Source: Lineus longissimus (Eukaryota > Nemertea > Pilidiophora > Heteronemertea > Lineidae). From it: 64,000 nt of DNA. The DNA lies in assembly GCF_910592395.1 (NCBI RefSeq), contig NC_088321.1, forward strand, positions 12,584,001 through 12,648,000. Direction: 5' to 3'. Below, piece by piece: positions 47,763 through 60,260 of this stretch. Each line of letters starts with the position of its first letter. Within the stretch, counting starts at the first letter, position 1. The translations under genes and the position numbers were made by a program. The notes below the pieces were generated by a model that saw nothing but the letters and a program-made list of their open reading frames with translations, was not told the origin of the DNA and ran no database searches.

Positions 47763-50700
47763 ATGCAAGATCCGCAGTCTCTGGAATCCGATATGGCCGA
47801 AACAGAAATGGTAATCTCCGCTGGTGATCACGTGGTGCTTGTTGCTGTGGACGCAAGCGACCATTCGGTGTATGCCTTAAAATGTAAGGGGCAGAATTAT
47901 GACTAAATTTACAATCACCACCAGCCTTGTTACGACGCACCTGGCCGCAGGATCTTCAGTTTTTTGGGTTCGGAGCTCTTCCAATAATTGTGAGATGCGG
48001 AGGTGCACCTCTTCAAGCCTCATTCAAAGTCGAGGTGCGCCTCCGTAAATTCCTGACGCAAATCTGTATTGTGGTTGCGTCATTCCTTATGCAAGAACCT
48101 TACAAAAGTGGTAACTTACCATTGGACACATGAAAGCCCTACTTCCGCCAGAGGTATATGTATCTCATGCAGCTATTTCTTCAACATGCCACATTTGGTC
48201 ATTGCACTTCTGCAGTGAAAATGTTTGATATTTTCAAACAAATAAAAATCCCCATAGGTAAAAGATTGTACAAGTATAATAGTCATTGTATACACTCACG
48301 TGCATTTCCCGCTGTTTTTGACACCGTGGTTGTATTAAACATTGATTAAGAGAAAGTACCGCTTCACTTTGTATAGGCGTTCCTACTTCAATCGGGTCTT
48401 GTTATCACTTTTCAGATTACTTAAACCATCTCCACCAGTCGAACCATTTTGTCATATTCCACCACACGTTTGAACCACCTCAGGTGACATATGGGATAGG
48501 AGCAGCCGGTGTAGCACGTAAGTGATGGGCAGTTCATGCAGTTAGATTTTGCGGGCAATTTATATAAAATCTGCCCAATTTGCAGGAGACGGTTTCATAA
48601 CACCGTTGTCTACCTGCAAATGCATCAAGTGTGCGTGTTACAAAGAGCGAATTCCGCCCGACGCTCTTATACATATTTAGGGGAATACTCTCACTGTGAA
48701 AAGTCTGTTTGACTGAAATCTCTGAAAATTGTGTATGGCATTTGTTTTGTATAGCTTTTGAGAAGAACTACATTGTACAAGAGAACAGACATCGGTGTTT
48801 TCACTCAATAAAGCCTGTCGCGGTTACACTCTTCCGCGTCCTGATGCTGATTCTCAATAATCGGGAGGAAAAAGGCATCCTCGATACGGTGTCTTCTTGA
48901 CTGTAAAAATCTCTCGTTACGCGGACCTGGTCAACAGAGGCTCTACATGTATCTCCCCAGAAATCTCCTGAATCAGGGTTTCGTTGGTGACAGTGGACTT
49001 GAGGTCTAGGCTTGGTTTGATCAGTCGGGAATAGTTGATCAGTTCGATAATGTTCAAACATACACTTCTTGCATGATAGAGAAGATGTCTAGAGGCAAGC
49101 AACTTTAAAATTCTGGAAACCACTGAGACTGAGACTATCTAAGGTAAACTTCACTAAGCGTAACTGGATATTGATTTACAGTGCGTTTCTTTAAAATTTG
49201 CAAAATTGCTGGATAAAAGGTCGTTAAAAATCTGATTGATCGATACATTTTTCATTCACAGAGGTCAGCTCACTCAATAGTCGCCAATGGCAAGAAATGT
49301 TCAATAAGGAAACTGAGGCTGTGATGAAATTACGCGAAGAGGTCAAGGCAACCCTGGCACACACACATAAAGAAGTAAACAGCAGTCTCAAAAAATGCAT
49401 TGGAACCAGTTTTCAACTTTCTTTTTACGCCTCCCTTTTCTTTTTTACCCATCCCTGCCTCGATCAAAAGTGAAAGGACCTCCTTTGAAAATGTATTGGA
49501 ACCAATTTTTAAGTTTCTTTTGACGCCCCCCTCCCCCGTCCTATTGACCCATCCCTGCCTCAGAGGTGAAAGGACCGACTCAAAAATGCAGGGGAACCAG
49601 TTTTTCTATTCTTTTGGCGCCTCCTTTTTCTTTTGACTTATACCTGCCTCGTAAGTAAGAGGACCTTCTCAAAAGTGCGTCGGAATCAATGTTTACCTTC
49701 CCCCCCCCCCCCGCTTCACACTCTTTTTCTTTAGACCCATCCTTGCCACCGTATGCCTCATAAGTAAAACTGTGTCATACATTTAGCTTTATTCCCATAT
49801 TGCACCACAAGCCAGAAGATTTATAGTAAAATGGGGACTAATAAATGGTTATGTATAAGCTGTTACGAGGTATATGTATGTGGCTATGGATTCAATGTTC
49901 GGCCTCAGATAAAATGCGTAAAACGTAGAGTAACCTATTCTTTATCAATATTCACTTATAATCTTTTTCAAAAGTAAATGTCACTGTACCATTGGGCTGC
50001 TGCGCAAAAACTATTAGCCCGATTTCTTTGAAGTTAGATATTTCTTAAATTAATTGTTTGTACCCAAGGGAACTTTTCCATTGAGTAACAATGTTTTCAT
50101 ATGTATTCTTGGACATTGACGTAGTGCATTCATGACTTTGACACTTTCTCCTCTGAGCTGCCTATTTCGTGATGGATTTTGACGAATATTCAGGTTACTA
50201 TTTTGTCATGTAATGTGCCAAAACTACATTAAAAAATATCCAATGGTAAACTTTTCCAGACACCATCTAAAATTCATCACACGTCTCCAATAAAGAAAGG
50301 AAATGACCTAATTTGCAAATCTGGCTTCATCCCTAACCTGGAAATTGTGTTGGGTCCCAAATTTAGATTGAAGATATCGAGTAGATCTGTACAGCGGCCT
50401 AAAGGTCAGTGAAGGCTTAACCTTAGATTATGGACAAGTATTAACCGGATCCTTGCATATCATAACGCACAAATCTTCCAAGTCCCAGGTATGTTGGTCA
50501 TTTGCATCGATATTAGTACGGAACAAACAGAAAATTTGCGGTTCCATCACCGCAAATCTGCGCCAAAGAGCTGAGAACTATTACCTCCTCTATCTGATCC
50601 TACACATTTGCTCTTATTCTGAAATGAAATAATTCCTGGCTCATTCTACAAGTTGTCAGCATGTGGCCTGTATGTTCAGGTAGAAAATATCATCTTGACA

Positions 50701-51604
50701 GTGCCGGTGTAAAAGTAAAAAGTGTCCCCCCTAGAAAAAGTGTCCGGGCCTATTGTATTCTGACAGATTATGGCATATGGTTCTATAGAGGCAATGACCG
50801 TCAATAGCTCAGCGCATAGTAGAATCCTTTGTTCCCGGACATTTTATCCTAGGACATTTTAAACTTCTACACCGGAACAGCCGGTAGCAAGGTCTCTCAC
50901 TCCCAGACCAAAAGTATATTACGTTAGATCACCAATAATACAGCAGTCTTACATCAGCTATTAAGGTCACCAGGAGTAGATAAAAACACAGCAGGGTGGA
51001 CATCGGAAATAATTTCTTATTGCTGAAAGTTTCTCCAGAGCTGATTTGCCATAAATGCCAGTTGAGACCGATTTTGCAACGTTTACTCATTTGTTATTCT
51101 GCGGAGACAGGAAAAATCTTCGGCAAATGCCATCGCGATACACCCATCATAGCTCATGAAAATGCTACAAACTTTTTCTTTACTCCAAAGCCCTAGCTTT
51201 TACAGGAAACACGCTAAAACTGCTTGATTGAATATGTCATGGTCATTTAAAATCGGTAGTCCAAAAAACAAGCCACCAACATGATTCAATTTTAAAAAGA
51301 GGAACTACATGTGAGCGGATTAAAGAAGTATTTATTGCTTTTCTAGGTTCGCCACGCGTTCGAGTTTGAAAGTCACTGCGGCAACAAGCCAGGGGAGGGT
51401 ATAGTAAAGTCGGCGGAGGAGCACCACGTTGACCTTATCGTTATTGGCACCAGGGGCCACGGTACTTTGAGGCAGACCGTGCTTGGGAGCGTCAGCAACT
51501 ACGTGCTCCACCACGTGGAATGCCCGATCACTGTTTGTCACTTGCCGAAGGAGATGCGCCACAAACGCCACGATAAACATCATCACAAGAAACACGGACA
51601 TTAG
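47763..51604 (+). CDS. Universal stress protein (UspA-type), four exons
   Basis: Exons are 47763-47883, 48416-48517, 49262-49374 and 51347-51604, with phases 1, 1 and 0 matching at each junction, for 197 residues. The N-terminal strand reads VVLVAVDASDHSVYAL, followed by HQSNHFVIFHHTFEPP, a helical middle, and the C-terminal IGTRGHGTLRQTVLGSVSNY. That last segment carries the G-x2-G-x9-G-S/T nucleotide-binding motif intact, so ATP binding is likely. The protein ends in a His/Lys-rich tail, an extra compared with bacterial members. It is probably cytosolic; animal members are linked to stress responses, but the exact role is unknown. AATAAA signals at 52196 and 52200 could serve the 3' end. 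Gene order and exon lengths are ordinary. Confidence 0.88.
49390..49770. repeat. Minisatellite of about 100-bp units in USP intron 3
   Basis: About four diverged units share TTTGACGCC/GGCGCC, CCCATCCCTGCCTC and AAAGGACC motifs. It begins directly after exon 3 and ends near a C run at 49700-49712. Confidence 0.6.
49771..51346. other. USP intron 3, remainder
   Basis: AT-rich intron sequence with no supported gene. A 66-codon open frame at 50996-51196 has no recognisable features. Confidence 0.5.
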
Positions 51605-52205
51605 GTTATACACCAGTCGAGAGTAAAACGTATCATATTTTACTTATACCTCAGTTTATATTCATGTTATAGAAGAAAATGTAGATGAACAAAAAACGAT
51701 GTAAAGGAAAATGACATGATTCTCGCATAGTAAATATCATTTAGGAAAAATTGCGATTTGAAACTGTTCTAGATTTTTTCGGGATTCATTTTTTCTGTCG
51801 AATGCATATTTGGCTGAGTTGATTCGACCGATTTTAAGCCAGTTATTGGCAAAAGATAGGCACTAGTGTTGGCTCCGGTCATCAACGCATCAACTGCCAG
51901 AAACTATATGCCATATTAAAGTACATGTAGTCTCATAGACCTTCATTTTGATATCCATGCTGACGACATGATTCGATGAAATCAACTTTTTGACCCCTAC
52001 TTCGGAATCGTAACGCATTTTGAGGGTACCCATTTATACGGTAGGTGCAATTTTACACGAAGGAAAAGCTCATTTTTGAAATCAGCACCACAATGTTACC
52101 CAAAAACAACTGTTCCCATTGCCTTCTAAACTGACTTTCTAGCAACATTTCATAAACCAAAAGCTGGCTGGCCCTTTCATTAGGGGTGACGCTATAATAA
52201 ATAAA

Positions 52206-52820
52206 CTTTGCTTTTACTTATATTTTCATGACTTGGCCCATAGCCTTATAGTCGAAAAACGTGTTTTTCATTATTCTTAAAAGCGGGTCATAATCGAAAA
52301 ACATTTCGCGCCACGAAAATGCACGCCTAGCGTTTCATCATAGAAATATTCATGACCAAATTTCATTACAAATCTAAAATGTTTAGCAAACGGCGTAGGT
52401 TTTCGAAATAGGGGTTCTGATATGATGGTTTACCATGTCGCGTGATATCAACCGAATTGAAATGGAAGGTCATTTTATGAGGCATCATGAAAGTTCTGCG
52501 ATCCACTCGCTTTTCTACTGCGTGTGTTGTTTTATTGAACAGAAAAGACAATACGTAATTGATCAGAAAGATTTATTATCTAACCCTGAATGACACAATC
52601 GATTGATAATTGTAAACTTCATAGTAGTTTGTGTTGTATCATCCTCTTTTGTTATTGTTTCTAGGATTTTGGTTGATCAAAAATATACCATAGATCGACT
52701 GACAATATTTGGTAAATTAATTTATATTCAACCTTTGATGTTACATCGGGTTATTCAGAAAAGAAAACAGCCCGTCTTTTAAAGTTGTATATCTAAGCGC
52801 ACAGAAAGTATTGTGCTCAT
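52206..52820. other. Spacer, nothing recognised
   Basis: AT-rich sequence after the USP poly-A signals. No coding or RNA features are supported. Confidence 0.5.
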
Positions 52821-52938
52821 CTGTGATCTATGATCTATGATCTGTGATCTATGATCTGTGATCTATGATCTATGATCTATGATCTATGATCTATGATCTA
52901 TGATCTATGATCTATGATCTATGATCTATGATCTATGA
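52821..52938. repeat. Heptamer satellite (GATCTAT)n
   Basis: About 17 copies of a 7-bp unit, with TGTGATC variants near the left end. It ends about 70 bp beyond the stop codon of the cysteine-rich peptide gene on the other strand. Confidence 0.9.
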
Positions 52939-53009
52939 CGCCCCGCACATAAACGCTGAGTTAGAAGAAAGTCAGGTCGCGGTGTTCTTATATCATTTTC
53001 GCATTGTCT

Positions 53010-53237
53010 CTATTTCTTTGCTGGGTAGTTCTCCTTGCAGTATTTTTTACAGGTTTCTATCCACTTCTTACATGAGGCCTTGCACCCCTCGGTCGGTTCA
53101 CCTTTGGGACAAGACGCCTTTAAACATTGGGGGAGTTTACCCTTACATTGATTGGTCTCGCAATCTTCGCGACCACCTGCTGACGTCATAATAGCCGCAG
53201 CCAATAGGAAACCGGCAATCAAGATTACGCATTGAAC
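53010..53237 (-). CDS. Secreted small cysteine-rich basic peptide, last exon
   Basis: The exon starts after a strong acceptor (TTTTTTCTCACAG) in phase 0 with VQCVILIAGFLLAAAIMTSA, a signal-peptide core. The initiating Met must lie in a short upstream exon (above 53237) that I could not place. The mature part is about 53 residues with eight cysteines spaced C-x4-C-x6-C-x4-C-x8-C-x3-C-x6-C-x3-C and many lysines. Size, charge and cysteine density suit an antimicrobial, toxin-like or mucus peptide, but the spacing matches no family I recognise. It ends at TAG 53010-53012. The open frame on the other strand is a shadow. Confidence 0.7.
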   Translation of the reverse strand, partial: VQCVILIAGFLLAAAIMTSAGGREDCETNQCKGKLPQCLKASCPKGEPTEGCKASCKKWIETCKKYCKENYPAKK

Positions 53238-56200
53238 CTGTGAGAAAAAAAGAGAAACGTGTAGGATATTAGATTACCAATGACTACTATCGTGTTGAAT
53301 AGCATCTCATTAGCAGATATCGAGGAAAAGTGCTTATTTTTGCCCCCGAATTTTAGTACGTTAAGTTATAATTCCTCGATATTGTCGCCAAACATACCAC
53401 GACCACGAGCTCTTCCAGGCAAGATATGAACCTCTAGAATGCATATGATATGGGTAAATGTTTCAGGGCCACACAGTGAGACTATCGCTGCGATTACGGC
53501 TTACATACAAGCAATATTTTACATTGCAGGGCGGTTTTTATGAGCCATCGTCTTTCGTCAAAATCGACTCGAAAACAAAAACATTAGATTAAACATATAC
53601 AAAAAATAAACTTGGACAAAACCATCATCATAATTCAGGCTTTCTTCCTGTCTTTCACCACTCAATTTAAATAGCAACAGTGCGCGCGAGGTGAGTTCAG
53701 GCCTCACGTCAATATGACTTACAATTAGCCAATCACCACTAAAGGTTGAACTCCAAACTCTCTAATAAGGTGGAATTCACATTGTTCCATTAAACAATCA
53801 CCCTATTAAAGAATCAGATACAATCTTGTAGTCCATGTTCGGCAGTGACATAGCAAATGTTGGGACAAGAGTCATGTATTCGTTGCTGGTGATGGCTAGC
53901 AGTGTCTAGTGAAATGACAAGTGAATGCTGACATCCAGAATATGTGTGTTTACACTTTTGGGATCATGCCCAAATGGGTATATTGTCCCCAAAATGCCCG
54001 GATTTAGTTTAAAACCAACTTGCAGGTCTTCATGTGTTTTGAGGCAATCTCTGTGCAACTGTATTGTTCCTACAGGGAATTCTCGACATTTAGAATAATA
54101 TTAGGCACACAGCAATATCCAAATCAGCTGTCCTTGTTGGAAAATGATCAAAGCAAACTTTGGGAACTGCAGCTTGCCTGTGGGCTGCGGTTATGAGCAA
54201 GCTGCGAAAGCACATATCGGGAGAGGAAGCTTTGTACGGCCGAAAAAACAGTTCACTACTGTCTTCATCTCGAACAAACTGCTACAGCATCACATTCTCA
54301 ACTATGGTTCAACCATTTCTGGATTCGTATTACTCAAGTATACGCATGACTTCCGGATCCCATACCAAGATTCAAGCCTGGTGATCAAGTCGTTTAATTT
54401 AGTTCACACTCAATCTTAAAGAAAATTGCAAAATTGACCCCAAAAAACCAAAATTGCTTGTCCACCACACATGCGATGCCAATTTCAAATCTGAAATGTA
54501 TTCTTCGGCAGGTTGTGCTCTCATAATGGCAACTATAACTCGTCACGTGTTTCTCGGAGCTTTTTATTTCAAATGCTACTCAAGTAGTTACCCCTAATAA
54601 ACTGCATGTAACACTAAAGGGCCGTAATGATCATTTGTAAATGAGTACTTTTACACCTAAGTGTGCTTGAAAGTCCATTTCTGACGCTTTGATTCCTTTC
54701 TTTCTATTCGCGAATTATATCAGTTTATTTGCTCAAGATGTTTATTAGCCAAGTCTACCTTGTATTAGTCCAAGAAAACGTTAAACATTACATACAACCA
54801 CGTGTAGATTTAATCCATACTTGATACAACCAATATCAAAAATTAATTAATAATTCAGTATTCTCAACATGAATACTACTTAGCTCACTTAATTAGGTCA
54901 CTCTGAGTGTTCACAACTCATAAACCCCATTCAACATAGGCCTTTAATTTTTAATGCCCTTTGAAAAGCCCTAGTATTTTTCACAGGTTTTTGGGAAATC
55001 CGACCATTCAGGGAAAAGTCCTGACAATGTCCGACTTTTGTCGGATAAATCAGGAAAAGTTAGAGAACTACTGTTGAGTAGTCAGAAAAAGCTTGCTACA
55101 AATGACTGTTGTCTAATTGCTAAAAATGTTTTATTAAAATTGAAATTACCATCAACGTACCTTCATTTTGTCAGCTTAATTATTCCGAGTATAACTTCGC
55201 CGTTTGTTGGACTGATCAGTGACTGTGTGTACTGAATTCTCTCAAAGACGACTCCGGAATAGTTGTAACAAGTTGCTGACTGAAACAAAAACTAAAGCTC
55301 AGCCGATTCCAATCTATCTTTTGTAGAAATGTTAACGACAACATTGACATCCAAGGCCCCATTTAATGATATGACAGCGTTTTTGTGTCCATATAATGGT
55401 TCCAGGTTCAGAATAGCACCCACTTTCCCAAGCTGTCGTAGATGCAATTTCCGTCGGTAATAGTGAGAAGTGGTTCAAAATTGGTCATTAAGGAGGCTTA
55501 CGCTTTTTCCGCCTGCATCTGAGCAATTTCCTCATCTGACTTGTTCCCATGAAGTTCTTCCAAAGTGGTTTGTAATACGTAGCATTATTTATATTAATGT
55601 AAGCGGAACTACCCGAAAATAGACCTAAACAGCCAACAATTTCAAGGGAGGCAGCCTAAAAAATAATGTTCTATCGACGCGTATCTTCGAACTATATCGG
55701 GTGGTTATAGAGATACAACAAATCCTCACGAACTCGAGAGATTAAAAAATGGCGAAAACTTTACCTCCTGCATGATATTATCATTTGGCAGCATTGTTAA
55801 CACTGGTTTTATCTATTCCTGTTAGAATTCTTATATTTTGTCCAACTAACTGTTCTACGTGTCGGAGAAGACCAAAAGAACGTTGGATAATGCAATTCCT
55901 TTAAGAAAATGTTTCACACACTGCGTGTATCTTATCTCTTTTGTTCTAAAGAAATTCAAAATATTCCATTTGTAATCACTCCTCGATCTAAATGAACTGA
56001 AACTGTTGTTTCAAATTCATTTACAAAGTTAAAAAAATACTTTTAACGAACTATGTAGGCCTGTTGTGTCCGCCAAATTATTCTATTGTAGGAGTGGCAC
56101 CTTTCTGGTGCCCCTTTAAGGGTTCTCCTCTTATGAGCCCCATTGAGTTAGTTATAGTAATTACATAACCTAGGCCTTGCAGTTACATAATTTGGGCTGG

Positions 56201-56487
56201 AAACTTGGTTCACTCTCCAGGCATGTAAGATATTAGTTTTACACTCAACACTGCTGCCTGTATGACACACATGCTTTACAATACTAGCTAGATTTCCAAC
56301 TCTGTGCCCAGCTGATTCTGATATTAGAGAGATACACTAAAAAGGATAGGAGACACCTCCACCAAGAAAAGACCAAGACCTAAGGAAGAAGACTCGAAGA
56401 AGTGGTTCACAAGTTAAGGTAGGACCGCTAGTACACTATGATAATGCAAACCCAATATATTCAAACACGATCTGCTGATGAATTTTC
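53238..56487. other. Spacer between peptide and GPCR genes
   Basis: No supported gene. A 91-codon open frame at 54144-54419 lacks splice sites and known motifs. Bases 54905-55085 are a single arm of the foldback element at 60683-61043. The unlocated first exon of the peptide gene should be in the right-hand flank of 53237. Confidence 0.45.
54905..55085. repeat. Single arm of foldback element
   Basis: Shares CCGACTTTTGTCGGATAAAT, CATAGGCCTTTAA and CTAGTATTTTTCACAG-type motifs with the arms of the element at 60683-61043. No partner arm is seen here. Confidence 0.5.
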
Positions 56488-59400
56488 TCATTTTGACTTG
56501 CTGAAACATAACAAATGTCTCAAGCGTTGCTTAACATCATTCCTATATTTCTTTCCACCTCCGATACAATAAAGATAAAAATTAATGCCATAGTTAAACT
56601 CCCAAATCTGCAGCAGGACAAAGTGCTGGCAATAATATCGTAAACTCCAGTATTCCTCTTCGATCCTCTGCTGGTAGTAATCACTGATTTGTTGTATACT
56701 CATCACGACATCATATAGCCTGTACGGTATCGAGGTCAACACGTAGGCGACACTCACCAGGATCAACATCCGGGTTAAATGCGTCTGCTCCTTCTCCTGT
56801 TTTCTCTTGCCCTCCTCGCGCACCCCCATCTTACCCCTTTCCTCAGATGCGTTGCGCAAGACGATGATTATCCACAGGTTACAGACTACGATTATACAGA
56901 AAGGTATGATGGTACCTACAACTAATTGAAATGCATTTCCCAGTGCTTCCATTTCAGGGGCGTGTGGGACAGACATAGCTATAATACTCGTACCTGAAAT
57001 GATGAACATACATTCCCACTGTGTTACTGTGTTTGCATCAGTAAAACAGCCCGTCACTACAATAACTAAACAGTAAGTCTTATTGTTCTGCTCATTGGTG
57101 GCAGCAAATCTGGCGGGTATTGCACCCGCATCCAAGAGGGCGGGTTTGGGCGGGTTGCGACTAATTGCATGCAGGTTTTCTCAGATTGCTTGAAGGCCTG
57201 GGGATTATCTGATCTCGGGGCCTGGTTGTTATAAGAAGCGGAATATTGGGTATCATGAACAGAGAAGTAGGTGGAACGAAAAAGGCACCTTACAGAAAAA
57301 CAAAAAGGCTAAAATATGGCCCACAATATATTTAGTGTTGTGCAGTTAAGTGTCAAACTTTGGCGTTTGATTGATTACTTCAACATTGTTAAAACACCTG
57401 ACCTTTGCGATGCATGTCTTTTTATAGTCTAGAAATAATTAAACAATCCTGAACCAGGCCAATTTAACTAAAATGCTAATCTTTTCAGCTTATAAGTTTG
57501 AATATAGTTAAATTTGAAAGTTAGGTGATTAAAATAGACGAAGGTGTTATGAATTGATAATTAATTTGGATTAATTAGGCTTCCTGACTTATTTCTAAAT
57601 TATAAAAAATTCATTGCAAAGGTAAGGTGTATTTACATTGCTGCAATGAAAAATCAAACATCGAAGTTTGACATTTAATTGCACAACACTTAAAGTATTG
57701 TGGGCCATATTTTAGGCGTTTTTGTTCGTTTTTCTGTTAGGTGCCTTTTTCGTTTCACCTACTTCTCAGCTCCTGATACCAAATATTCCAACCAGGGTAT
57801 GAGATGAAAAAATCCCCAGGACTGAACAAAATTGATAGCGTTCCTAGTCTTTTTTCCTCCCATTTTCTGCTTTATTTGTCCTAAATGTTTTGGCATTTCC
57901 CTTACCAGAGATTAAGACCATCACATTAGTGTTTTAAGACGACATAATTAAAATTTGACTTTGTTTCTAGCAACATGTCAGAAAATATATATTTTTGTCT
58001 CAATTTGAGGCCGACAATGCGCATTATTACTCTTGCTGCGATTTTATAACCTGCCGCTGTCGAGCAATTTTTGCCGTCTACAACAGTGACGTACCGAGGG
58101 CTGTAGTCGGAAGATATCGCTAGTCTGCGGGGCAATAAGAGTATTATCAAGGAGCTAGCAGCATTTCTGTCGGTTTGTTAGTGTCGTGTAGGGCACTTAT
58201 TTCTCAATTTAAATGAAGAAAACATGATCTTGATCTTGAAACCTTGATCTTGACAAATTTACCAATGCTAGGTTAAGTGAAATAACACTAGTCCTTTTGT
58301 AAAACCTTACCCGTCACACTCGGGATGATTCTAAATGTGAAGAACATGTAGATATTGAGTCCGGATATGACCGTTAACATGATGAGAATCGTGATAGTGG
58401 CCCGGCGTGTTGTACATAGCCTGAGAGCACTCATCGGGAATCTGACCACAATTAATCGATCCACTGTCATCGACGCCAAGAACAAACCAGAGAGGATTGC
58501 CGAGGCATAAGACATATACCACAGTCCCCTGGAAATATAGGATACTAACCACAACATACACTCTACACGCTATGTCACTGTACAAAAATGCATTCAAATT
58601 GGCCTGGTAGTTTTCGCACGTGCAGCGGTGGCCCAAAAAGAACAGTGATATTAAGTGTCGACTGTAAGTATGTGATAGCATTGCGAAATAACAATATATT
58701 ATAAATGCACGATCATTTGGAAAGGACAAGGTCTCACTGGCTATAAATTCGCTTACAATCCTTTAGTACTCGGTACCCAGTAAATTTCCTATGAAGAACT
58801 GCTACTAATTATAATTAGGAGTAGTTTTTAACAGGCAATCTAACATTCACACTAGCTAGGTGGAAAAGGGGTAAAAATCCCTTAGCATGCCCTTGCTTTT
58901 GGCCCTAGCTTCCTTTGAAGAATGACCTGTGCATGACAAGTAATTTAATGGTGAAATCTGCTGACCATGCAGACAGACGTCTGGATCGGATCAATAAACG
59001 CTGGATCGGATCAATAAAAGCTGGATCGGATCAATAAAAGTTGGAGAAAACAAATGAGGCGGTTATGAGAGAACCAGAGTGGCATGCGTAACATTCAAGT
59101 GTTGAGGAAAATGGATCGGGTGTGGGCCCCCACCTCCAGTTTTTCATACAAAAGGAAAGTGGAGTGCGGCCATTTATGAGTATTCAGTGTCAGAGGTTGC
59201 TAGATCCACTGAACTCTATTTTTGACCAAATTGTCACTAAGTAGACTCCGGTTCTCACTGCCTCGATTAGTGAAAGTATTGCCTTATGCAACAACTCACT
59301 GCAGTGTTAATTCAGACGGGGCTTCAGGTGCCCAGAAGATCCAAACTTTAGCCCATCCATTCGCTATGGTGACGCTGGTGTCAACGAGGGCAAGTGCTGT

Positions 59401-59616
59401 CATGTAGTTACATGTAGAAATCCGCCTGTTGTCCTTTTGTAGCGTGATCAAGACGGACATCATGTTGCCAAAAAGCGCCAGAAACGCCACGGCCACCCAT
59501 GTGTATTCGCTGAAAATCGTATAGATAACACGAAGGGTGAGCACCGTAGGATCCAGGCTGCTGGCAGTAGTTGGCCAACTCCACTCAGCAGTGGTGTAAA
59601 ACTCCTCGCCAGCCAT
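56488..59616 (-). CDS. Class A (rhodopsin-like) peptide-type GPCR, three exons
   Basis: Exons on the minus strand are 59616-59300 (start MAGEEFYTTAEW, TM1 with LFGNMMSVL, TM2 with LALVDTS), 58528-58311 (TM3 ending TVDRLIVVRF, TM4) and 56993-56488 (TM5-TM7, stop). Junction phases 2 and 1 match, giving 346 residues. TM6 carries SIPYRLYD; TM7 carries NFYLYC, a variant of NPxxY common in invertebrate orphan peptide receptors. A basic, Glu-rich third intracellular loop lies in exon 3. It is a plasma-membrane receptor; the ligand is unknown (FMRFamide-like or another peptide is a guess). The usual TM3 cysteine and second-loop cysteine are both absent in this model. Confidence 0.85.
57240..57789. 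mobile_element. Palindromic MITE, 550 bp, in GPCR intron 2
   Basis: The first about 135 bp (GGAATATTGGGTATC, then AAAAAGGCACCTTACAGAAA) returns as its mirror at the right end (TAGGTGCCTTTTTCGTTTCA, then GATACCAAATATTCC). The centre is AT-rich. No target duplication is clear and there is no coding content. Confidence 0.7.
58978..59040. repeat. Three tandem copies of a 21-bp unit
   Basis: CTGGATCGGATCAATAAA recurs three times in GPCR intron 1. Confidence 0.75.
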
Positions 59617-59818
59617 CCAAATACAGGGAATTTAACTTCTTGTTACTGGGAATTTCAAAAGAGTCAGATCCAAACGGATATACTGTTGGCAACCACGTTA
59701 CGTATACGGCGGTATAATATGTCGACTGCAGTTGAAAAAGACAAGGTGCCTGTTATAATGACTAGGGATTGGCTTTCAGGCAATGTGAATAAGATACTAT
59801 AATTGAAATAACGACACC

Positions 59819-60080
59819 GAACTGGCGCATTAACCTGACATCCGTGCATGAAAATAACACCATGAGAGTTACATATTTGTTTTCAATTTGAGTGGCATAA
59901 AAATGATTCAGGTTAAAGTCTCGATCCGTGTTCCAAAAAGATACAAACTGAACTGGCGCATTCACCTGACACCCGTGCATGAAAATAACACCATGAGAGT
60001 TAGATATTTGTTTTCAATTTGAGTGGCATACAAATGATTCAGGTTAAAGTCTCGATCCGTGTCCCAAAAAAATACAAACC
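59819..60080. repeat. Tandem duplication, 131-bp period, upstream of GPCR
   Basis: Two near-identical copies begin GAACTGGCGCATT (59819 and 59950). They lie about 200-460 bp upstream of the GPCR start codon, where promoter elements might be. No protein is encoded. Confidence 0.75.
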
Positions 60081-60260
60081 AGACTAATGCTATGATTATA
60101 ATCAATGTTGAATGCATAAAGTTATTGCGGAACTGTTGTCTCCGTCGGTGAGATGAAAAACACCAACCTTCAATGAGTGATGACTCCTATAATTCCAAAC
60201 ACGTTACTTTCTGATTTTGATACCTATTATTACTTTTTTTCTTTGCACTTCCCGGTTTAG

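Noticed and set aside
54144-54419. 91-codon open frame
   Set aside because: No recognised motif, signal peptide or splice sites; an overlapping frame of similar length is just as plausible.
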